From assembly GCF_036231965.1 (NCBI RefSeq), contig NZ_CP109499.1:6510001-6574000 (forward strand): a stretch of DNA of 64,000 nucleotides, read 5' to 3'. The stretch's first letter is position 1, and each line of letters starts with the position of its first letter. The notes beneath the pieces were generated by a model, which saw nothing but the letters and a program-made list of their open reading frames with translations, ran no database searches and was not told where the DNA came from. Shown in pieces: positions 1-13,683 of this stretch. This stretch comes from Streptomyces sp. NBC_01428 (lineage in GTDB: Bacteria; Actinomycetota; Actinomycetes; Streptomycetales; Streptomycetaceae). The translations under genes and the position numbers were made by a program.

Positions 1-203
1 TCAAGGCCGACCCGGGCATCGCCGGCTACCAGACGGTGCTCTCCGCCGCCCAGCCGCGCCCGGCGCTGCCCGAGTACAGCTCGCTGTGGGGCCCGCTCGA
101 CACCGAGCTGCCGAAGATCGCGGGTGGCAAGGAGTCCCTGGACAAGGGCCTGAGCAACGCCGAACTGGCGATCGCCAAGCTGGTCCCGGACTTCAGCAAG
201 TGA
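1..203 (+). CDS. malE: Maltose/maltodextrin-binding lipoprotein MalE, C-terminal fragment
   Basis: Only the last 66 residues are present; the first complete codon is at position 3 and the gene begins left of the window. The tail is alpha-helical and ends in a typical solute-binding-protein sequence (ALPEYSSLWGPLDTEL then LAIAKLVPDFSK). The identity rests mainly on context: two maltose-type permease genes and an alpha-glucosidase follow on the same strand. In Streptomyces MalE is the secreted lipoprotein that captures maltose and maltodextrins for the MalFG importer. The ligand-binding residues are off the window, so substrate range cannot be judged here. Confidence 0.85.
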   Translation, partial: KADPGIAGYQTVLSAAQPRPALPEYSSLWGPLDTELPKIAGGKESLDKGLSNAELAIAKLVPDFSK

Positions 204-209
204 GCCCGT

Positions 210-262
210 GTGGCCGCCGGTTCCGCACCCCCGCCGGACGGGGGAACGGTTCCGGCGGCCAC
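210..262 (+). promoter_or_regulatory. malE-malF intercistronic hairpin
   Basis: GTGGCCGCCGG at 210-220 pairs perfectly with CCGGCGGCCAC at 252-262 (11 bp). The loop holds a second stem, CCCCCG against CGGGGG. It sits just after the malE stop and before malF. In other sugar ABC operons such structures protect the upstream binding-protein message or partly terminate, giving more binding protein than permease. That role is inferred here. Confidence 0.6.
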
Positions 263-307
263 CGGCCGTGTGCGCCCAACTCCTGATCTTGCAGAAGGTG
301 TCGAACC

Positions 308-1312
308 ATGACAGTCGCCATCGACCGAGCGACCGGCAAGCGCCGCGGTGACCGAGCACCGCGCCCCGGCCGGACGCAGCGTCTGAAGCACTCGTACCAG
401 AAGTACTGGTACGCGTACGCGATGATCGCCCCGGTCGTCGTCGTACTCGGCGGATTGGTGCTCTATCCCCTGGTGCGGGGCCTCTACCTGACGCTCACGG
501 ACGCCAACAGCCTCAACTCGGCCCGCACGATCGGCGTCAACCACATCGACGCCACCTACAAGTTCATCGGCCTCGACAACTACAAGGACATCCTCTGGGG
601 GCCGACGTCGTACGACCGCTTCTGGTCGCACTTCATCTGGACCATCGCCTGGACCGTCCTGTGCGTCGCGCTGCACTACTGCATCGGCCTCGGCCTCGCG
701 CTGCTGCTCAACCAGAAGCTGCGCGGCCGCACCGTCTACCGGCTGATCCTCGTGCTGCCGTGGGCCGTGCCGACGTTCGTCACCGTCTTCGGCTGGCGGT
801 TCATGCTCGCCGACGGCGGCATCATCAACGCGATGCTCGACGCGGTGCACCTGCCCTCGCCGGCGTGGCTGGAGGACACCTTCTGGCAGCGGTTCGCCGC
901 GATCATGGTCAACACCTGGTGCGGTGTGCCGTTCATGATGGTCTCGCTGCTCGGCGGACTCCAGTCCATCGACTCCACGCTGTACGAGGCCGCCGAGATG
1001 GACGGCGCAGGCGCCTGGCAGCAGTTCCGGTACGTCACCCTGCCGGGCCTCAGGTCGGTCAGCTCCACCGTGGTGCTCCTCGGGGTGATCTGGACCTTCA
1101 ACCAGTTCGCGGTGATCTTCCTGCTGTTCGGCAACACCGCCCCGGACGCGCAGATCCTCGTCACCTGGGCCTACTACCTCGGCTTCGGACAGCAGCCGCG
1201 CGACTTCGCGCAGTCGGCCGCCTACGGTGTGCTGCTGCTGGCCATCCTCGTCGTCTTCACCTCCTTCTACCGCCGCTGGCTGAACCGCAATGACCAGCAG
1301 CTCGCGATCTGA
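308..1312 (+). CDS. malF: Maltose/maltodextrin ABC transporter permease MalF
   Basis: A 334-residue inner-membrane permease that forms half of the maltose import channel with MalG. After a basic cytoplasmic N-terminus come about six membrane segments, the first near residues 38-58. The ABC-permease coupling motif (EAAEMDGAGAWQQF) is near residue 227; this loop docks on the ATPase. No ATPase gene is nearby, which fits the Streptomyces habit of using a shared MsiK ATPase encoded elsewhere. The ATG at 308 follows a weak AGAAGG. malG starts 13 bases after the stop, so the two are co-transcribed. Confidence 0.93.
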   Translation: MTVAIDRATGKRRGDRAPRPGRTQRLKHSYQKYWYAYAMIAPVVVVLGGLVLYPLVRGLYLTLTDANSLNSARTIGVNHIDATYKFIGLDNYKDILWGPTSYDRFWSHFIWTIAWTVLCVALHYCIGLGLALLLNQKLRGRTVYRLILVLPWAVPTFVTVFGWRFMLADGGIINAMLDAVHLPSPAWLEDTFWQRFAAIMVNTWCGVPFMMVSLLGGLQSIDSTLYEAAEMDGAGAWQQFRYVTLPGLRSVSSTVVLLGVIWTFNQFAVIFLLFGNTAPDAQILVTWAYYLGFGQQPRDFAQSAAYGVLLLAILVVFTSFYRRWLNRNDQQLAI

Positions 1313-1325
1313 GGCGGGAGTCTCC

Positions 1326-2234
1326 ATGAGCACCACCACCCTGCGGACGCCGCCGGCCGAAGAGGCCCCCGTCCCCGACGCGTCGCCGCGTCCGGCCCGG
1401 AAGCGCGGCGAGCGAAGCCGCGCCGGCGCGCTCGCCTCCCACGGCATCCTGACCGTCGCGAGCCTCGTCGCGCTGTTCCCGATCGCCTGGCTGGTCTTCC
1501 TGTCGCTCGGCCCGGACAAGGACGACTACCTGCACCCCGGACGCATCTGGGACACGATGACGTTCGACAACTACTCCTTCGTGCTCCAGCACACGAACTT
1601 CTTCGACTGGATGAAGAGTTCGCTCATCGTGTCGCTGGGCACCACGGTGATCGGCGTGATGGTCGCGGCCACCACGGGCTACGCGGTCTCGCGCATGCGC
1701 TTCCCCGGCTACCGGAAGTTCATGTGGGTCCTGCTGGTCACCCAGATGTTCCCGATCGCCGTGCTGATCGTGCCGATGTACCAGATCCTCTCGGACCTGC
1801 AGCTCATCGACTCCTACCTCGGCCTGATCCTCGTCTACTGCTCGACGGCCGTCCCCTACAGCGCCTGGCTGCTCAAGGGGTACTTCGACACCATCCCGTT
1901 CGAGATCGACGAGGCCGGACGCGTCGACGGGCTGAGCCCCTTCGGCACCTTCTTCCGGCTGATCCTGCCGCTCGCCAAGCCCGGCCTCGCGGTGGCCGCG
2001 TTCTACAACTTCATCACCGCGTTCGGCGAGGTCGCCTTCGCCTCGACGTTCATGCTGGACGACTCGAAGTACACCTTCGCCGTCGGACTCCAGAGCTTCG
2101 TCAGCGAGCACGACGCCCAGCGCAACCTGATGGCCGCGACCGCGGTCCTGGTCGCGATACCCGTGTCCGCGTTCTTCTACCTCGTGCAGAAGAACCTGGT
2201 GACCGGCCTGACCGCGGGCGGCACGAAGGGCTGA
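1326..2234 (+). CDS. malG: Maltose/maltodextrin ABC transporter permease MalG
   Basis: A 302-residue permease subunit, partner of MalF. It has a long polar N-terminus, six predicted membrane segments and the EAA-type loop (EAGRVDGLSPFGTF) near residue 195. The ATG at 1326 is chosen because GGGAG lies just upstream at about 1316-1320; an in-frame ATG at 1290 would overlap the end of malF and has no such site. It is the last permease gene of the malEFG operon and is followed by a hairpin and then aglA. Confidence 0.93.
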   Translation: MSTTTLRTPPAEEAPVPDASPRPARKRGERSRAGALASHGILTVASLVALFPIAWLVFLSLGPDKDDYLHPGRIWDTMTFDNYSFVLQHTNFFDWMKSSLIVSLGTTVIGVMVAATTGYAVSRMRFPGYRKFMWVLLVTQMFPIAVLIVPMYQILSDLQLIDSYLGLILVYCSTAVPYSAWLLKGYFDTIPFEIDEAGRVDGLSPFGTFFRLILPLAKPGLAVAAFYNFITAFGEVAFASTFMLDDSKYTFAVGLQSFVSEHDAQRNLMAATAVLVAIPVSAFFYLVQKNLVTGLTAGGTKG

Positions 2235-2274
2235 CCCGCACGGGACGCCCCAGAACGCCCGCCACCGAAAGACT

Positions 2275-2297
2275 CCCGCGCGCCCCTGGCGCGCGGG
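2275..2297 (+). terminator. Hairpin terminator after malG
   Basis: CCCGCGCGCC and GGCGCGCGGG form a perfect 10-bp stem with loop CCT, 40 bases past the malG stop. There is no T tract, as is common in Streptomyces. It may end or attenuate malEFG transcription before aglA. The remaining 200 bases before aglA hold no gene I can support. Confidence 0.6.
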
Positions 2298-2512
2298 TGG
2301 CGGCCGCGGTGCCCATCCGACCCCGCCGGTACCGCGGCCGCCTCATCTCCCCGTCTTCCGCACCGACTTCGTCATCGCCCACACCGACCTCGTCGGCCCC
2401 GATCTCCACCGCCCGTGCTCCGCGAACCGCGCGAGCAGGGGCCGCCCCCACCGAACTCCTCCCCGCGGCCGGCCGCGCCGGGGCGCGGGGAACCCATCGC
2501 ATCAAGGACGCC

Positions 2513-4192
2513 ATGAGCCAGCACTCCGCCGACCAGGCCCCGAACTCCGTTCTCGCCACCGTCGCCGCGCACCGCGACTGGTGGCGCGACGCGGTGATCT
2601 ACCAGGTCTATCCGCGCAGCTTCGCCGACAGCAACGGCGACGGCATGGGCGACCTGGAGGGCGTACGCTCCCGACTCCCGTACCTGCGCGACCTCGGCGT
2701 GGACGCCGTGTGGCTCAGCCCCTTCTACGCCTCGCCGCAGGCCGACGCCGGCTACGACGTGGCGGACTACCGGGCCGTCGACCCCATGTTCGGCAACCTC
2801 CTGGACGCCGACGCGCTCATCCGCGACGCCCACGGGCTCGGCCTGCGGATCATCGTCGACCTGGTGCCCAACCACTCCTCGGACCAGCACGAGTGGTTCA
2901 AGCGCGCCCTGCGCGAGGGCCCCGGCTCCGACCTGCGCGACCGCTACCACTTCCGTCCCGGCAAGGGCGCGGACGGCGAACTGCCGCCCAACGACTGGGA
3001 GTCCATCTTCGGCGGCCCGGCCTGGACCCGCGTCACCGAACCGGACGGCACCCCCGGCGAGTGGTACCTGCACCTCTTCGCGCCCGAGCAGCCCGACTTC
3101 AACTGGGAACACCCCGCCGTCGGTGACGAGTTCCGCTCCATCCTGCGGTTCTGGCTCGACATGGGCGTCGACGGCTTCCGTATCGACGTCGCGCACGGCC
3201 TGGTCAAGGCGGAGGGCCTGCCGGACCTCGGCGACCACGACCAGCTGAAGCTGCTGGGCAACGATGTCATGCCGTTCTTCGACCAGGACGGCGTGCACGA
3301 GGTCTACCGGCAGTGGCGCACCATCCTCGACGAGTACTCCGGTGAGCGCATCTTCGTCGCCGAGGCGTGGACGCCGACCATCGAGCGCACCGCGAACTAC
3401 GTGCGCCCCGACGAACTGCACCAGGCCTTCAACTTCCAGTACCTGGGCACTCATTGGGACGCGGCCGAGCTGCGTTCGGTGATCGACCGCACCCTCGACG
3501 CGATGCGTCCGGTCGGCGCCCCCTCCACCTGGGTGCTGTCGAACCACGACGTGACCCGGCACGCCACCCGGTTCGCCAACGAGCCCGGCCTCGGGACCCA
3601 GATCCGTACCGCCGGGGACCGGGAGCTCGGCCTGCGCCGGGCCCGCGCGGCGAGCCTGCTGATGCTGGCGCTGCCCGGCTCCGCCTACCTCTACCAGGGC
3701 GAGGAACTCGGCCTGCCCGACGTCGTCGACCTGCCCGACGAGGTGCGCCAGGACCCCGCCTACTTCCGGGGCGCCGGACAGGACGGCTTCCGTGACGGCT
3801 GCCGGGTGCCGATCCCGTGGACCCGCGCCGGCACCTCGTACGGCTTCGGAGACGGCGGCAGCTGGCTGCCGCAGCCCGCCGCGTGGGCGGAGCTGAGCAT
3901 CGAGGCGCAGACCGGCGTGGCGGGCTCGACCCTGGAGCTGTACCGCGACGCGCTGGCGGTGCGCCGCGAGCGTTCGGACCTCGGCGCCGGTGACTCCGTC
4001 GAGTGGCTGGACGCGCCCGAGGGCGTCCTCGCCTTCCGGCGCGGCGAGGTCGTCTGCACCGCGAACACGGGCGCCGAGGCCGTGACCGTGCCGGTATACG
4101 GCCGGGTGCTCGTCGCGAGCGGCGAGGTGACCGTGTCGAAGGGCGGCGAGGCGAAGCTGCCCGCCGACACGACCGTGTGGTGGGCAGCCTGA
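2513..4192 (+). CDS. aglA: Intracellular alpha-glucosidase, GH13 (AglA)
   Basis: A 559-residue GH13 enzyme that hydrolyses imported maltose and short maltodextrins to glucose in the cytoplasm; there is no signal peptide. Visible landmarks are the N-terminal WWRDAVIYQVYPRSF block (about residue 23), the conserved region-I motif VPNHSS, the nucleophile motif DGFRIDVAH near residue 220, the acid/base motif FVAEAW near 282, and the SNHDVTRH motif near 343. The open frame continues upstream, but ATG 2513 begins the conserved protein. It lies directly after malEFG and ends in a strong terminator, so it belongs to the maltodextrin-use locus. Confidence 0.92.
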   Translation: MSQHSADQAPNSVLATVAAHRDWWRDAVIYQVYPRSFADSNGDGMGDLEGVRSRLPYLRDLGVDAVWLSPFYASPQADAGYDVADYRAVDPMFGNLLDADALIRDAHGLGLRIIVDLVPNHSSDQHEWFKRALREGPGSDLRDRYHFRPGKGADGELPPNDWESIFGGPAWTRVTEPDGTPGEWYLHLFAPEQPDFNWEHPAVGDEFRSILRFWLDMGVDGFRIDVAHGLVKAEGLPDLGDHDQLKLLGNDVMPFFDQDGVHEVYRQWRTILDEYSGERIFVAEAWTPTIERTANYVRPDELHQAFNFQYLGTHWDAAELRSVIDRTLDAMRPVGAPSTWVLSNHDVTRHATRFANEPGLGTQIRTAGDRELGLRRARAASLLMLALPGSAYLYQGEELGLPDVVDLPDEVRQDPAYFRGAGQDGFRDGCRVPIPWTRAGTSYGFGDGGSWLPQPAAWAELSIEAQTGVAGSTLELYRDALAVRRERSDLGAGDSVEWLDAPEGVLAFRRGEVVCTANTGAEAVTVPVYGRVLVASGEVTVSKGGEAKLPADTTVWWAA

Positions 4193-4211
4193 CCCTGCCC
4201 CGCCACGGCTG

Positions 4212-4251
4212 AGCGGTGCCCCGGTCCTCCTGGACCGGGGCACCGCTTTTT
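4212..4251 (+). terminator. Intrinsic terminator after aglA
   Basis: A perfect 16-bp stem (AGCGGTGCCCCGGTCC with its complement, 4212-4227 and 4232-4247, loop TCCT) is followed by a T run through 4251. This is the most classical rho-independent terminator in the window and closes the malEFG-aglA unit. Confidence 0.93.
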
Positions 4252-4275
4252 CACGCCCTGAAATCTCTTACGACA

Positions 4276-4299
4276 TCTTGCTGAAACTTGTTGGCAAGA
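4276..4299 (+). promoter_or_regulatory. Candidate MalR operator upstream of the alpha-amylase
   Basis: CTTGC (4277-4281), CTTG (4287-4290) and GCAAG (4294-4298) form repeated and inverted CTTGC/GCAAG half-sites 130-150 bases before the amylase start. Streptomyces amylase promoters are known to carry such motifs, and MalR (Reg1), a LacI-family repressor, acts through them. The same motif recurs before the pullulanase gene. Binding here is inferred. Confidence 0.6.
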
Positions 4300-4427
4300 G
4301 ATACGTTCCGGCACACGCCCGACTGATTTACCGGGCAACTTCCTTCCAGGGCCCCCCACTTGTACCCCGGAGCCCCGGTCACCCGCACCCGCACACCCCC
4401 ACCGCACAACGACGTGCAGGAGATGAC

Positions 4428-5810
4428 ATGGCCAAGAGAACTCTTGCCACCGCGCTCGCGCTGGCCGCCGGCATGGCCGCCTCGGTGGTCCTCCCCGCCG
4501 GTACCGCCGAAGCCACTCCGCCCGGCACCAAGGACGTCACCGCCGTCCTCTTCGAGTGGAAGTTCGACTCGGTCGCCAAGGAGTGCACCACCACGCTGGG
4601 CCCCGCCGGATACGGCTACGTCCAGGTGTCCCCGCCCGCCGAGCACATACAGGGCTCGCAGTGGTGGACCTCGTACCAGCCCGTCAGCTACCGGATCGCC
4701 GGGCGTCTCGGTGACGCCACCGCCTTCAAGAACATGATCAACACCTGTCACGCGGCCGGCGTGAAGGTCGTGACGGACACCGTGATCAACCACATGTCCG
4801 CCGGCTCGGGCACCGGCACCGGCGGCTCCTCGTACACGAAGTACAACTACCCCGGTCTGTACTCCTCGTACGACATGGACGACTGCACCGCCAGCATCAG
4901 CGACTACACCAACCGCTCCAACGTCCAGAACTGCGAGCTCGTCGGCCTCGCCGACCTGGACACCGGCGAGGAGTACGTCCGGTCCACCATCGCCGGATAC
5001 CTGAACACCCTGCTCGGCTACGGCGTGGACGGCTTCCGCGTCGACGCGGCCAAGCACATCCCGGCGGCCGACCTCGCCAACATCAAGTCCCGGCTGAGCA
5101 ACCCGTCCGCGTACTGGAAGCAGGAGGTCATCTACGGCGCCGGAGAGGCCGTCCAGCCCACCGAGTACACCGGCAACGGCGACGTCCAGGAGTTCCGCTA
5201 CGCCTACGACCTCAAGCGGGTCTTCAACAACGAGAACCTGGCCTACCTGAAGAACTACGGCGAGGGCTGGGGATACATGAACAGCTCCGTGGCCGCCGTC
5301 TTCGTCGACAACCACGACACCGAGCGCAACGGCTCCACCCTCACCTACAAGGACGGCGCGAACTACACCCTCGCCAACGTCTTCATGCTCGCCTACCCGT
5401 ACGGCGCCCCCGACATCAACTCCGGCTACGAGTGGTCGAACGCGGACGCCGGGCCGCCCAACGGCGGCACCGTCAACGCCTGCTGGCAGGACGGCTGGAA
5501 GTGCCAGCACGCCTGGCCGGAGATCAAGTCGATGGTCGCCTTCCGCAACACCACCCGCGGGCAGGCGCTGAGCAACTGGTGGGACAACGGCAACGACGCC
5601 ATCGCCTTCGGCCGCGGCAGCAAGGGCTTCGTCGCCATCAACCACGAGACCTCGTCGCTGAGTCGGACGTACACGACCTCCCTCGCGGCGGGCACCTACT
5701 GCAACGTGCAGAACAACACGCAGGTCACGGTGAACGGTTCGGGGCAGTTCACGGCAACTCTGGGCGCCAACACGGCACTCGCGATCTCCGCGGGCAAGTC
5801 CAGCTGCTGA
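4428..5810 (+). CDS. Secreted alpha-amylase, GH13
   Basis: A 460-residue secreted enzyme that cuts internal alpha-1,4 bonds of starch. The signal peptide covers about residues 1-28 (MAKRTLATALALAAG, cleavage near AEA). The catalytic motifs are DTVINH, the nucleophile in GFRVDAAKH (about residue 204), the acid/base Glu in AGEAVQP (about 238) and VDNHDTERNG (about 300). The C-terminal 80-90 residues form the usual beta domain; there is no separate starch-binding domain, so this is the short Streptomyces type. ATG 4428 is chosen because the signal peptide starts there; an upstream in-frame start would run through the operator. Confidence 0.93.
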   Translation: MAKRTLATALALAAGMAASVVLPAGTAEATPPGTKDVTAVLFEWKFDSVAKECTTTLGPAGYGYVQVSPPAEHIQGSQWWTSYQPVSYRIAGRLGDATAFKNMINTCHAAGVKVVTDTVINHMSAGSGTGTGGSSYTKYNYPGLYSSYDMDDCTASISDYTNRSNVQNCELVGLADLDTGEEYVRSTIAGYLNTLLGYGVDGFRVDAAKHIPAADLANIKSRLSNPSAYWKQEVIYGAGEAVQPTEYTGNGDVQEFRYAYDLKRVFNNENLAYLKNYGEGWGYMNSSVAAVFVDNHDTERNGSTLTYKDGANYTLANVFMLAYPYGAPDINSGYEWSNADAGPPNGGTVNACWQDGWKCQHAWPEIKSMVAFRNTTRGQALSNWWDNGNDAIAFGRGSKGFVAINHETSSLSRTYTTSLAAGTYCNVQNNTQVTVNGSGQFTATLGANTALAISAGKSSC

Positions 5811-5826
5811 AAAGCCTTTCCGCATG

Positions 5827-5853
5827 TTGCAAGACTCTTGCTGTAAACCTTGC
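5827..5853 (+). promoter_or_regulatory. Candidate MalR operator upstream of the amylase-pullulanase
   Basis: GCAAG-ACT-CTTGC (5829-5841) is a perfect inverted repeat, and a further CTTGC follows at 5849-5853, 12 bases after the previous one. It lies about 100 bases before the pullulanase start and matches the half-sites before the amylase gene. Control by the LacI-type regulator MalR is inferred from that shared motif. Confidence 0.65.
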
Positions 5854-5948
5854 GTGAGCGATACGGTCACGCGGGCGTTCGGCACCGAAGCCGGAACGCA
5901 GCGCGGGGTCGGACCCGAGTACGCCGTCATCGCTAGGAGTTCACTGCT

Positions 5949-11345
<5,397 letters not shown>

Positions 11346-11415
11346 CCGGGGGCCCGGCAGGCGTACCGGCCCCGGCGCTCCGGGGAACCACACCCCGGTG
11401 CTCCGGGACCCTCAC

Positions 11416-11450
11416 CCGCCCCGCCCGGCCCTCGTGGCCGGGCGGGGCGG
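11416..11450 (+). terminator. Hairpin terminator after the pullulanase gene
   Basis: A perfect 15-bp GC stem (CCGCCCCGCCCGGCC at 11416-11430 with its complement at 11436-11450, loop CTCGT) sits 70 bases after the pullulanase stop and 45 bases before the next start. There is no T tract. Confidence 0.75.
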
Positions 11451-11494
11451 GGCTAGGGTGTCCGGGACTTTCCCGCCCGGAACAGGAGCGCCCC

Positions 11495-11851
11495 ATGCCG
11501 CAGATCACCGTCGACTACTCCGCGTCGCTCGACGACGCCTTCGACCGGCAGGGCTTCGCCCTGGCGCTGCACGAGGAGGTGGTCGTGACGGCCGCGGCGA
11601 AGATCGGTGCCTGCAAGACGCAGTTCCGCCGCGCCGAGGACACCGTGGTCGGCGCGGACACCGCCGGGCACGCCGTCGTGCACGTCACCCTCGGGCTGCT
11701 CGCCGGGCGGACCGAGGAGGTCAGGACGAAGCTCGCCGAGGCGACCCTGGACCTGCTGCGCACCCATGTGAAGCCGGCCGGGGGAGTGGAGCTGCACGCC
11801 TCCGCCGAGGTCCGCGACCTCGACCCCTCGTACCGCAAGTTCGAGGCGTAG
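11495..11851 (+). CDS. 5-carboxymethyl-2-hydroxymuconate isomerase family protein
   Basis: A 118-residue cytoplasmic protein of the CHMI/tautomerase superfamily. Pro2 follows the initiator Met (MPQITVDYS), as expected for the catalytic N-terminal proline exposed after Met removal. Length and the RRAEDTVVG and VHVTLGLLAGRT segments fit CHMI trimers, which isomerise a muconate intermediate of homoprotocatechuate breakdown. No other aromatic-catabolism gene is nearby, so its true substrate is unknown. It stands alone between the pullulanase terminator and a convergent TetR gene; ACAGGAG before ATG 11495 supports the start. Confidence 0.82.
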   Translation: MPQITVDYSASLDDAFDRQGFALALHEEVVVTAAAKIGACKTQFRRAEDTVVGADTAGHAVVHVTLGLLAGRTEEVRTKLAEATLDLLRTHVKPAGGVELHASAEVRDLDPSYRKFEA

Positions 11852-11873
11852 CCCCGGTCTCCCGCGCCCGCTC

Positions 11874-12575
11874 CTAGGACGCGGGCGGGGTGGCCAGCGA
11901 GATGAGCCGGACGGCGAGGTCGGTGAACGGGCCGTCGCCCGGCTCGCCCTCCAGCCCCCTGCGCAGCAGAGCGGCCACCTCGTCGTCGTAGGCCGCGCTC
12001 ACCGCGGCCAGCGCCGCGAAGTCGTGCACGAGCTGGACCTCCAGCTCACCGCGCGGGATGCGCCGGCCGTCCAGCCAGATCAGCGCGGTCGACTCCACCA
12101 GGGAGATCCAGGAGCGGACGACCAGTTCCAGCCGGGCCGGGGGGTTCTTCACGTCCAGGTGCGACAGGACCTGGAGGTACGCGGCCTGCCGGACGGAGTC
12201 GACCAGCGCGTTGGTGGTGGAGGAGCCGACGGCCGGGCCGCCTCGCATCAGCGCGGCGAAACCGGGCCCGTGATCGTCCACGAAGTCGAAGAACCGGCGC
12301 ATCACCCGCAGCAGCCGTGCCCCGAGCGGTCCCTCGTGCGCCTCCACGAAACGGCCCGCGAGATCGTCCGCGGCCCGCTGCAACGCGGCCTCGTACAGGC
12401 TGAGTTTGCCCGGGAAGTAGTGGTAGACGAGCGGACGGGAGATGCCCGCGGCGGAGGCTATCTCGTCGATGGAGACCTCGTCGGGCGAGCGTCGGCTGAA
12501 CAGGTCGAGGGCGACGCCGATCAGCTGCTGCCGTCGCTCCTCGACACCCATCCTGCGGCGTACCCCGGTTGTCAT
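11874..12575 (-). CDS. TetR-family transcriptional regulator
   Basis: A 233-residue repressor. The N-terminal helix-turn-helix is clear (RRQQLIGVALDLFSRR, then IASAAGISRPLVYHYF, about residues 12-55), followed by an all-helical ligand domain. It lies 58 bases downstream of the reductase gene on the same strand, as the last gene of a three-gene unit (hydrolase, reductase, TetR). It probably senses a hydrophobic ligand and controls its own operon, though no operator was located. The start codon is ATG 12575. Confidence 0.88.
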   Translation of the reverse strand: MTTGVRRRMGVEERRQQLIGVALDLFSRRSPDEVSIDEIASAAGISRPLVYHYFPGKLSLYEAALQRAADDLAGRFVEAHEGPLGARLLRVMRRFFDFVDDHGPGFAALMRGGPAVGSSTTNALVDSVRQAAYLQVLSHLDVKNPPARLELVVRSWISLVESTALIWLDGRRIPRGELEVQLVHDFAALAAVSAAYDDEVAALLRRGLEGEPGDGPFTDLAVRLISLATPPAS

Positions 12576-12633
12576 GCGGACACCTTACCGATCGGAACCG
12601 GCCCCGGAACGGGCCGGTCCGGGCCGCCGGCGC

Positions 12634-13683
12634 TCACATGTCCAGCACGATGCGCTCCCCCCGCGCGCGGGAGACACAGATCAGCATCGAGTCGTCACGC
12701 TCCGCGTCCGTCAGCAGTTCGTCCCGGTGGTCGATCTCGCCCTCCAGGACGCGCTGTTGGCAGGTCCCGCAGAACCCCTGCTCGCACGAGTACAGGGTGT
12801 CGGGGAACTCCGCGCGGACGGCGGCGAGGACCGAGGAGTCCGCGGGCACGGTCACCGTACGCCCGCTGCGCCGCAGTTCCACCTCGAAGGAGCTGTCGCC
12901 GGACCCGGGCGCCCGGGCCGTGAACCGCTCCAGGTGCAGCGTGCGGCCCTCGGGGACGCGGGCCTCGACCGCGGCCATCAGCCCGTCGGGACCGCAGCAG
13001 TAGACGGCCGCGCCCTCGGGAAGGTCCGCGAACAGGCCGTCCAGGTCGGGCAGTCCGTCCTCGTCCTCGGCGACCACGGTGACCCGCGTGCGGTCGAGCT
13101 TCTCGATCTCCTCCAGGAACGGCATCGACGCGCGCGTCCGGCCGCCGTACAGCAGCCGCCAGTCGGCGCCCTCCCCGACGGACCGCAGCATCGGCAGGAC
13201 GGGGGTGATGCCGATCCCGCCCGCGACGAACACGTAGGCCGGGGCGTCCACCAGCGGGAAGCGGTTCCGCGGCCCGCGCACCTCGACCTCCGTGCCCTCC
13301 TGGAGCTGCTCGTGCACCTCCCGCGATCCGCCCCGCCCGTCCTCGACCAGCCGGGTCGCGACGGTGTACGAGGAGCTGTCCTCCGGGTCCCCGCACAGCG
13401 AGTACTGCCGGACGAGCCCCGAGGGCAGCACCAGGTCGAGATGGGCGCCGGGCTCCCAGGACGGCAGGTCCGCTCCCTCCAGGCGCAGTTGGACGACACC
13501 GTCGGCGACCCGCTCGTGCCGGGTGACCAGGAGCCGCAGCGCACGCGAGCGGGGCCGGCCCGAGACCGGTTCCTCCAGGGCGGGCAGCGGCCACAGCGGC
13601 GACGCCCCGATCCGGCGCCGCAGCGCCCGCCGGACCAGCAGGGCCGTACCGGCGACCGCGACGACGGTCCGCAGCCTGGGCAT
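12634..13683 (-). CDS. Flavin / 2Fe-2S ferredoxin-type oxidoreductase
   Basis: A 349-residue electron-transfer protein of the phthalate-dioxygenase-reductase/VanB type. Domains in order: a hydrophobic basic N-terminus (about 1-25, perhaps membrane-associated), a flavin-binding barrel with RQYSLCGDPED (about 92), an NAD(P)H-binding domain with VFVAGGIGITPVLP (about 148), and a C-terminal plant-type 2Fe-2S domain with CEQGFCGTC and a fourth Cys in LICVSRA. It would carry electrons from NAD(P)H to a partner oxygenase. The start ATG overlaps the stop of the upstream diiron-type hydrolase gene (TGATG), so the two are translationally coupled and probably partners. Confidence 0.88.
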   Translation of the reverse strand: MPRLRTVVAVAGTALLVRRALRRRIGASPLWPLPALEEPVSGRPRSRALRLLVTRHERVADGVVQLRLEGADLPSWEPGAHLDLVLPSGLVRQYSLCGDPEDSSSYTVATRLVEDGRGGSREVHEQLQEGTEVEVRGPRNRFPLVDAPAYVFVAGGIGITPVLPMLRSVGEGADWRLLYGGRTRASMPFLEEIEKLDRTRVTVVAEDEDGLPDLDGLFADLPEGAAVYCCGPDGLMAAVEARVPEGRTLHLERFTARAPGSGDSSFEVELRRSGRTVTVPADSSVLAAVRAEFPDTLYSCEQGFCGTCQQRVLEGEIDHRDELLTDAERDDSMLICVSRARGERIVLDM

